NCBI GenBank assembly: GCA_001897035.1
Contig: MKRS01000417.1
Span: 1 to 8,507, forward strand
Direction of reading: 5' to 3'
Length of the DNA stretch: 8,507 bases
DNA from: Bacteroidales bacterium 45-6
GTDB taxonomy: Bacteria; Bacteroidota; Bacteroidia; Bacteroidales; Dysgonomonadaceae
Shown here: piece after piece, positions 5,280 through 8,507 of the stretch
Layout of the letters: each line of letters opens with the position of its first letter
Position numbering within the stretch: position 1 is the first letter of the stretch
Notes under the pieces: model-generated
Databases searched by the model: none
The model's input: the letters and a program-made list of their open reading frames with translations, nothing else
What the model was told of the DNA's origin: nothing
Program-made: the position numbers and the translations under genes

Positions 5280-5948
5280 TTACATATTATAGAATTTGTC
5301 ATTTTGCCAATTTTCCGGATTATTCAGGATATAATCTTCAATCCTTCCGTATTCATCCCGACTGCGGATTATACGATCGTGAAAACGTGATTGCCAAGCA
5401 AAATCGGGTTCAATGGCTCGTGCCAGCACCGTCACCGCCGATTTAAAACCACGGACAATCGATGACAGATTTTTCCGCTGCGGGCCAGGTTGTTTTTTTG
5501 TATCATGTAATTGTGACGGCAGTTGTTGTGGTAGAGGAGACGCCATGCATGGCGTCTCTACGGGGGATCTGTTCCCATTATATTCATTTTCCCCAATTGC
5601 GATAATCGCATGAAAATGATTCGGCATCACCACAAATTCTCCCAACATCAGATTCATATCCGGACGAATTTCGGGTGTTTTCAACCATTCCGATTCCACA
5701 ATACGCCCAATATCTGACAATACAATGCCGGTTGCCAATCCCGTCCGTAGAGACGCCATGTCTGGCGTCTCAATTATCTGCGCCATCCCCGTCGGCGTCC
5801 CTAAACCCGCCAATGCCGATATTTCCCCGAAATAATGTTCCCGGTTTGCCGTGCAAATCGTGATAAAATACGCCCCCGCATCGGCATAATCCCAATTCCG
5901 CCAACGTGCCGATTCGATACGATATTTGTTGCGATACAAATTCATCAT
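5280..5948 (-). CDS. REP-associated tyrosine transposase (RAYT, Y1/HUH family)
   Basis: This 222-aa member of the IS200-like Y1 transposase family has YFITICTANREHYFGEI at residues 27-43, the HUH motif in VVMPNHFHAII (His111, His113) and the C-terminal YILNNPENW, whose Tyr206 is the likely nucleophile. Such enzymes cut single-stranded DNA at REP palindromes. Two REP-like palindromes lie inside the frame (5537-5558 and 5750-5771), both read as ETPxMAS. They lengthen two loops, residues about 44-75 and 124-156, that are shorter in the relatives I recall. A third palindrome lies upstream at 6035-6062. The gene sits between cas3 and cas4 in operon orientation. The frame is intact and the HUH residues are present, so it may be active; alternatively it is a silent passenger. 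Confidence 0.92.
   Translation of the reverse strand: MMNLYRNKYRIESARWRNWDYADAGAYFITICTANREHYFGEISALAGLGTPTGMAQIIETPDMASLRTGLATGIVLSDIGRIVESEWLKTPEIRPDMNLMLGEFVVMPNHFHAIIAIGENEYNGNRSPVETPCMASPLPQQLPSQLHDTKKQPGPQRKNLSSIVRGFKSAVTVLARAIEPDFAWQSRFHDRIIRSRDEYGRIEDYILNNPENWQNDKFYNM
5537..5558. repeat. REP-like palindrome inside the transposase gene (copy 1)
   Basis: A perfect 22-bp palindrome with half-site GAGACGCCATG. The plus-strand left flank reads GTAGAG before it, which is the consensus GTAGAGACGCC with an extra 3 nt that keeps the frame, and the right flank reads TACGGG. It encodes ETPCMASP (residues 131-138). Confidence 0.9.
5750..5771. repeat. REP-like palindrome inside the transposase gene (copy 2)
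   Basis: A 9-bp stem (GAGACGCCA with its complement) around the loop TGTC. The left flank is CCGTCCGTA, so the asymmetric ACGG tail lies on the opposite side from the other two copies. It encodes ETPDMASL (residues 60-67). Confidence 0.85.
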
Positions 5949-5972
5949 TTCATGCGTAATTTATTTATTTCG

Positions 5973-6004
5973 ATTCGTTTTGGTTTTCAATTCGTTTTGG
6001 TTTT
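5973..6004. repeat. Short direct repeat upstream of the transposase
   Basis: The 15-mer ATTCGTTTTGGTTTT occurs at 5973-5987 and again at 5990-6004, a period of 17 bp, within a T/G-rich low-complexity tract that continues to about 6030. It may be the edge of the transposase element or part of a promoter. I see no other feature in 5949-6034. Confidence 0.7.
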
Positions 6005-6034
6005 GGTTTTCGATTTCAATTTCGTTTTATCGGT

Positions 6035-6062
6035 GTAGAGACGCCATGCATGGCGTCTCTAC
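6035..6062. repeat. REP-like 28-bp perfect palindrome between cas3 and the transposase
   Basis: The half-site GTAGAGACGCCATG is followed directly by its exact complement, then GGGATGG. It is the longest and most perfect of three copies in this window and lies 39 nt after the cas3 stop. It is a plausible recognition or end structure for the neighbouring transposase. In RNA it would form a strong hairpin that could influence readthrough or decay between cas3 and the downstream genes. Confidence 0.92.
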
Positions 6063-6101
6063 GGGATGGAATATATCCTGTTGGAATGGGGCGTGGGATG
6101 A

Positions 6102-8384
6102 TTAAAAAATAATTGCATCAAAATTCCTTTCTTCAACATCCAACTGCAAGCCCAACTCGCTGTCGTATTTGCGGTCGATGATGAAATAAGGTTGTTCTTT
6201 GATCTCTTCTTTTTTAAGCAGTTGAAAAGCCCAAACATCGCGGCGAATCCCCTCTTTTGAAATTAAGGATGCAAACCGTCTTTTGGTGATTGACACTTTC
6301 AACGATTCGGCTTTGATGAATTTATTCGCTTCCATTAGTTCTTGGTATTCGTTCTTCAAACTTGACGGAAGAACTTTAATTCCATCGAACTGCTTTTCGA
6401 ATTCTTCTTCGCGATGCGGATAATAGATAAATGGTGAAAGGTTCTCCCGAACATCAGCACTTAAATGCGTATAAATCCGATCGAAATCTTCTTTTTCCTT
6501 TTCCGACCAATTGGGATATACCAGATCGATATAGAATTGAAGTTCATTTTCGGCAATTACACCTGAATTTTTCGATTGAATTGTTCTGAGCGCATCCAGT
6601 GTTCGTGCAATAACCTCCTCGTTTTTATAAATGTATTTATCTACATCGTTCCGTTCCGCGAAGACGATGCAGTCGCATGGGGGACCATATTTTCCGTTTA
6701 CACGGTGGCGGTTTACGCGTCCAAAGCGTTGCAACAAGGCATCCAGTGGGGCTGGTTCAGTAAAAATCACATCGTAATCAATGTCCAAACTAACCTCAAT
6801 GGCTTGCGTGCCAACCAACAGTTTTACTTCATCCGACATCAATTCTGCTTCTTTTTGATTGCGATCCCTTCCATTAAAAGCACTGTGAAGCAATACTTTT
6901 TTTGAAACTTCCAAACGATTGTAGATATCCTGAGCTTGTTTCACTGTATTGCTCACCACCAAAACTTTGTCTCCAAAATCTAGCCTTTGTTGAATTTCAT
7001 CGATGTGTTCCGAAAGTAACCCGTCGGCAACTTTGATGCGGTGACGGATAAACGATTGGTAAAGCTCGGCATCGGCACTAATTTCTGTATGCTCGCCAAT
7101 GGCATCGGTAAACTCTTTTTTCAGAAACGTTGGTAAAGTGGCTGTCATTAAACAGACTTTCACATTCAGGAATTGAGTGGCAAATTCAATCAATACTTTT
7201 ATTTGAGCAGTAACTTCGGGATCGTAAGCATGAATTTCATCGAAAATGAAATAGCCGCCGCTCATTTCAAAGATTCCTTTTTCGAATCCTTTCAATCCGA
7301 AAATGGATTTTAGCAATTGGAAGGGAGTCGCAACTTTCAAAGGTGGAACTAATGCACGAAAACTATCTTTAAGTTCATATTTCAGCTTTTCATTTTGCCA
7401 ACTATACGTTTCTTCACCGAAACGGCTTTCGATGTACTCAGAAAGCTTGCCGTGAACAACACCCACAATCTCGTTATTACCTTGCATCTTTTCGTCGAGT
7501 CGTTCAAACATGGCATTGATGGAAGCAGTAAACGGCAAAATGTAAAAGGTTCGTCCCTGGCCGTTCTCTTTCATCTGTTTGTGCAACCACATCAACGATG
7601 CTTCTGTTTTGCCCGAACCCGTAGGAGCCGTAAGCACAATATTTTCGTTGGACTCCGAAGCCTTTTGTTGGTGGAAATACGGAGCCCATTTTGTTTCGTA
7701 TAAGAAATTGAAATGTTTCTCTTCTAAAACATTCACTTTGAAAATGCCGGCCGATGCTGAATGGTCGCACTGTTTCAATGCACCCGCAGCCAAAAGCAGT
7801 TCCCTGAAATTGATACTGGTCGTGTTCGCCGGTTTGCGCGTATAATCTTTTACTATTTGTATGGGCAAAGCCAGCAGGCTTGGTTTTAAAGAAACTTGGT
7901 ATTCTTTGAGGAACGATTGAATAAACCGATCATCGATTTTCTGTGTTTCTTCCTCCCAATCTAATTTCCCATTTTCGTTAAAAGACAAAAAATCTTCGCC
8001 CGTTTTATATCCGTGCTGAATATGCTCGAACAGGAAACTGAAATCTTTGTGATGCCCGGCAACAATCAGTTTTAAAAGCAACTTATCTTCTTCGGGCAAA
8101 TCCAACAGATCGATAAACGGCGTTGAAAACAGCTCGTGCCGCTGATGATACCAATGTCTGGAATTGCCTTTTAGCATCTTTTGAAATCCGGAGTGTGATT
8201 TTCCCAAATCGTGAAAGACGATGCCCAAACGAACAAGCTCCCAGAAATGTTCTGGATTGCCAACAGGTAAACGCCCAAATGCTTTTCTAAGCGATTCATG
8301 CACCCGAAGACATTCGTCAATGTGTTGTTTCAGTGAAACAGGAGGTTCTGATTTAGCCAGAACCTCCTCATTATTGGTTGTCAT
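6102..8384 (-). CDS. cas3: CRISPR-associated helicase/nuclease Cas3 (HD domain fused)
   Basis: This 760-aa protein is the target-degrading motor of type I interference: Cascade recruits it and it unwinds and cuts the displaced strand. The N-terminal HD nuclease holds His21, the His58-Asp59 pair in VFHDLGKSH, His83, His111-His112 in AGHHKD, and perhaps Asp207. The helicase motifs follow in order: Walker A TAPTGSGKT (252-260), DEIH (382-385), TAT (414-416), GTQAIEVSLDID (525-536) and QRFGRVNR (552-559). All key residues are present and the length suits an HD-fused Cas3 of a I-B system. Its ATG overlaps the upstream stop in an ATGA arrangement, so it is translationally coupled to the probable cas5. 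The C-terminal region of about 150 residues has no motif I can name. Confidence 0.97.
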   Translation of the reverse strand: MTTNNEEVLAKSEPPVSLKQHIDECLRVHESLRKAFGRLPVGNPEHFWELVRLGIVFHDLGKSHSGFQKMLKGNSRHWYHQRHELFSTPFIDLLDLPEEDKLLLKLIVAGHHKDFSFLFEHIQHGYKTGEDFLSFNENGKLDWEEETQKIDDRFIQSFLKEYQVSLKPSLLALPIQIVKDYTRKPANTTSINFRELLLAAGALKQCDHSASAGIFKVNVLEEKHFNFLYETKWAPYFHQQKASESNENIVLTAPTGSGKTEASLMWLHKQMKENGQGRTFYILPFTASINAMFERLDEKMQGNNEIVGVVHGKLSEYIESRFGEETYSWQNEKLKYELKDSFRALVPPLKVATPFQLLKSIFGLKGFEKGIFEMSGGYFIFDEIHAYDPEVTAQIKVLIEFATQFLNVKVCLMTATLPTFLKKEFTDAIGEHTEISADAELYQSFIRHRIKVADGLLSEHIDEIQQRLDFGDKVLVVSNTVKQAQDIYNRLEVSKKVLLHSAFNGRDRNQKEAELMSDEVKLLVGTQAIEVSLDIDYDVIFTEPAPLDALLQRFGRVNRHRVNGKYGPPCDCIVFAERNDVDKYIYKNEEVIARTLDALRTIQSKNSGVIAENELQFYIDLVYPNWSEKEKEDFDRIYTHLSADVRENLSPFIYYPHREEEFEKQFDGIKVLPSSLKNEYQELMEANKFIKAESLKVSITKRRFASLISKEGIRRDVWAFQLLKKEEIKEQPYFIIDRKYDSELGLQLDVEERNFDAIIF

Positions 8385-8507
8385 ACTTCAAATTGGTGAA
8401 AGTAAATGTCGCTATCGAATTCTTCCAATTCAGACCTGAATCCAGTTAATTGTGAGTTGACCGGATTGTTGTAGGAGATTACAGAGTACGGTTCGGTTCC
8501 CATATTT
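8381..8507 (-). CDS. cas5: Probable Cas5, C-terminal part only (cut by window edge)
   Basis: An open frame enters from the right edge and ends in ...SDIYFHQFEV with a TGA at 8381-8383, giving 41 residues. It overlaps the cas3 start by 4 nt (ATGA). Its identity is inferred mainly from gene order: in I-B operons the gene directly upstream of an HD-fused cas3 is usually cas5, the Cascade subunit that holds the crRNA 5' handle. The fragment is too short to show a domain. The start, the catalytic or binding residues, and the preceding cas6, cas8b and cas7 genes lie outside the window. Confidence 0.6.
   Translation of the reverse strand, partial: NMGTEPYSVISYNNPVNSQLTGFRSELEEFDSDIYFHQFEV

Noticed and set aside
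5273..5302. Longer cas4 start at 5300-5302 giving a 179-aa protein
   Set aside because: It would overlap the transposase gene by 23 nt and add residues before the usual Cas4 N terminus MNITATHI. The shorter start fits the family better.
6576..6905. Plus-strand reading frames inside cas3 (also near 7395-7845)
   Set aside because: They are antisense to conserved helicase motifs and have no recognisable product.

Overview
This window carries the downstream half of a type I-B-like CRISPR-Cas locus, probably from a member of the Bacteroidota. That assignment is inferred from an AT-rich, mostly Shine-Dalgarno-poor gene layout, a TAnnTTTG-type promoter box, a Bacteroidota-style REP-associated transposase with its GTAGAGACGCC palindromes, and two 23S-IVS-type four-helix-bundle genes. 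I could run no database search.

Layout. All genes lie on the minus strand, so transcription runs from high to low coordinates. From the right edge the order is: the 3' end of a probable cas5 (8381-8507), cas3 with fused HD nuclease and helicase (6102-8384), a REP-associated tyrosine transposase (5280-5948), cas4 (4763-5275), four-helix-bundle gene 2 (4357-4737), cas1 (3240-4247), four-helix-bundle gene 1 (2798-3163), cas2 (2486-2749), a leader of about 220 bp, and a CRISPR array of 35 repeats and 34 spacers (30-2265). The repeat, read on the minus strand, ends in ATTGAAAT. crRNA is therefore made from the same strand as the cas genes and the newest spacers lie near 2200. cas6, cas8b and cas7 would lie beyond the right edge.

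How it works together. Cas4-Cas1-Cas2 would choose, trim and integrate spacers at the leader end. The array would be transcribed on the minus strand, possibly protected from premature termination by a boxA-like element in the leader. Cas5 with the off-window Cascade subunits would bind the crRNA, and Cas3 would unwind and degrade the target.

Most unusual points. (1) Each of the three junctions cas3|cas4, cas4|cas1 and cas1|cas2 holds one small, mobile-looking gene in the operon orientation. (2) Both four-helix-bundle genes sit inside inverted arms built from short tandem repeats, 8-nt units in one and 7-nt units in the other, fitted almost exactly between the neighbouring stop and start codons. 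(3) The transposase gene carries two copies of its presumed REP palindrome inside its own reading frame. (4) The array samples one target twice with a 1-nt length difference, and another target with two overlapping spacers that imply a CCT-type PAM. (5) The leader holds a boxA-like motif and an 11-bp inverted repeat.
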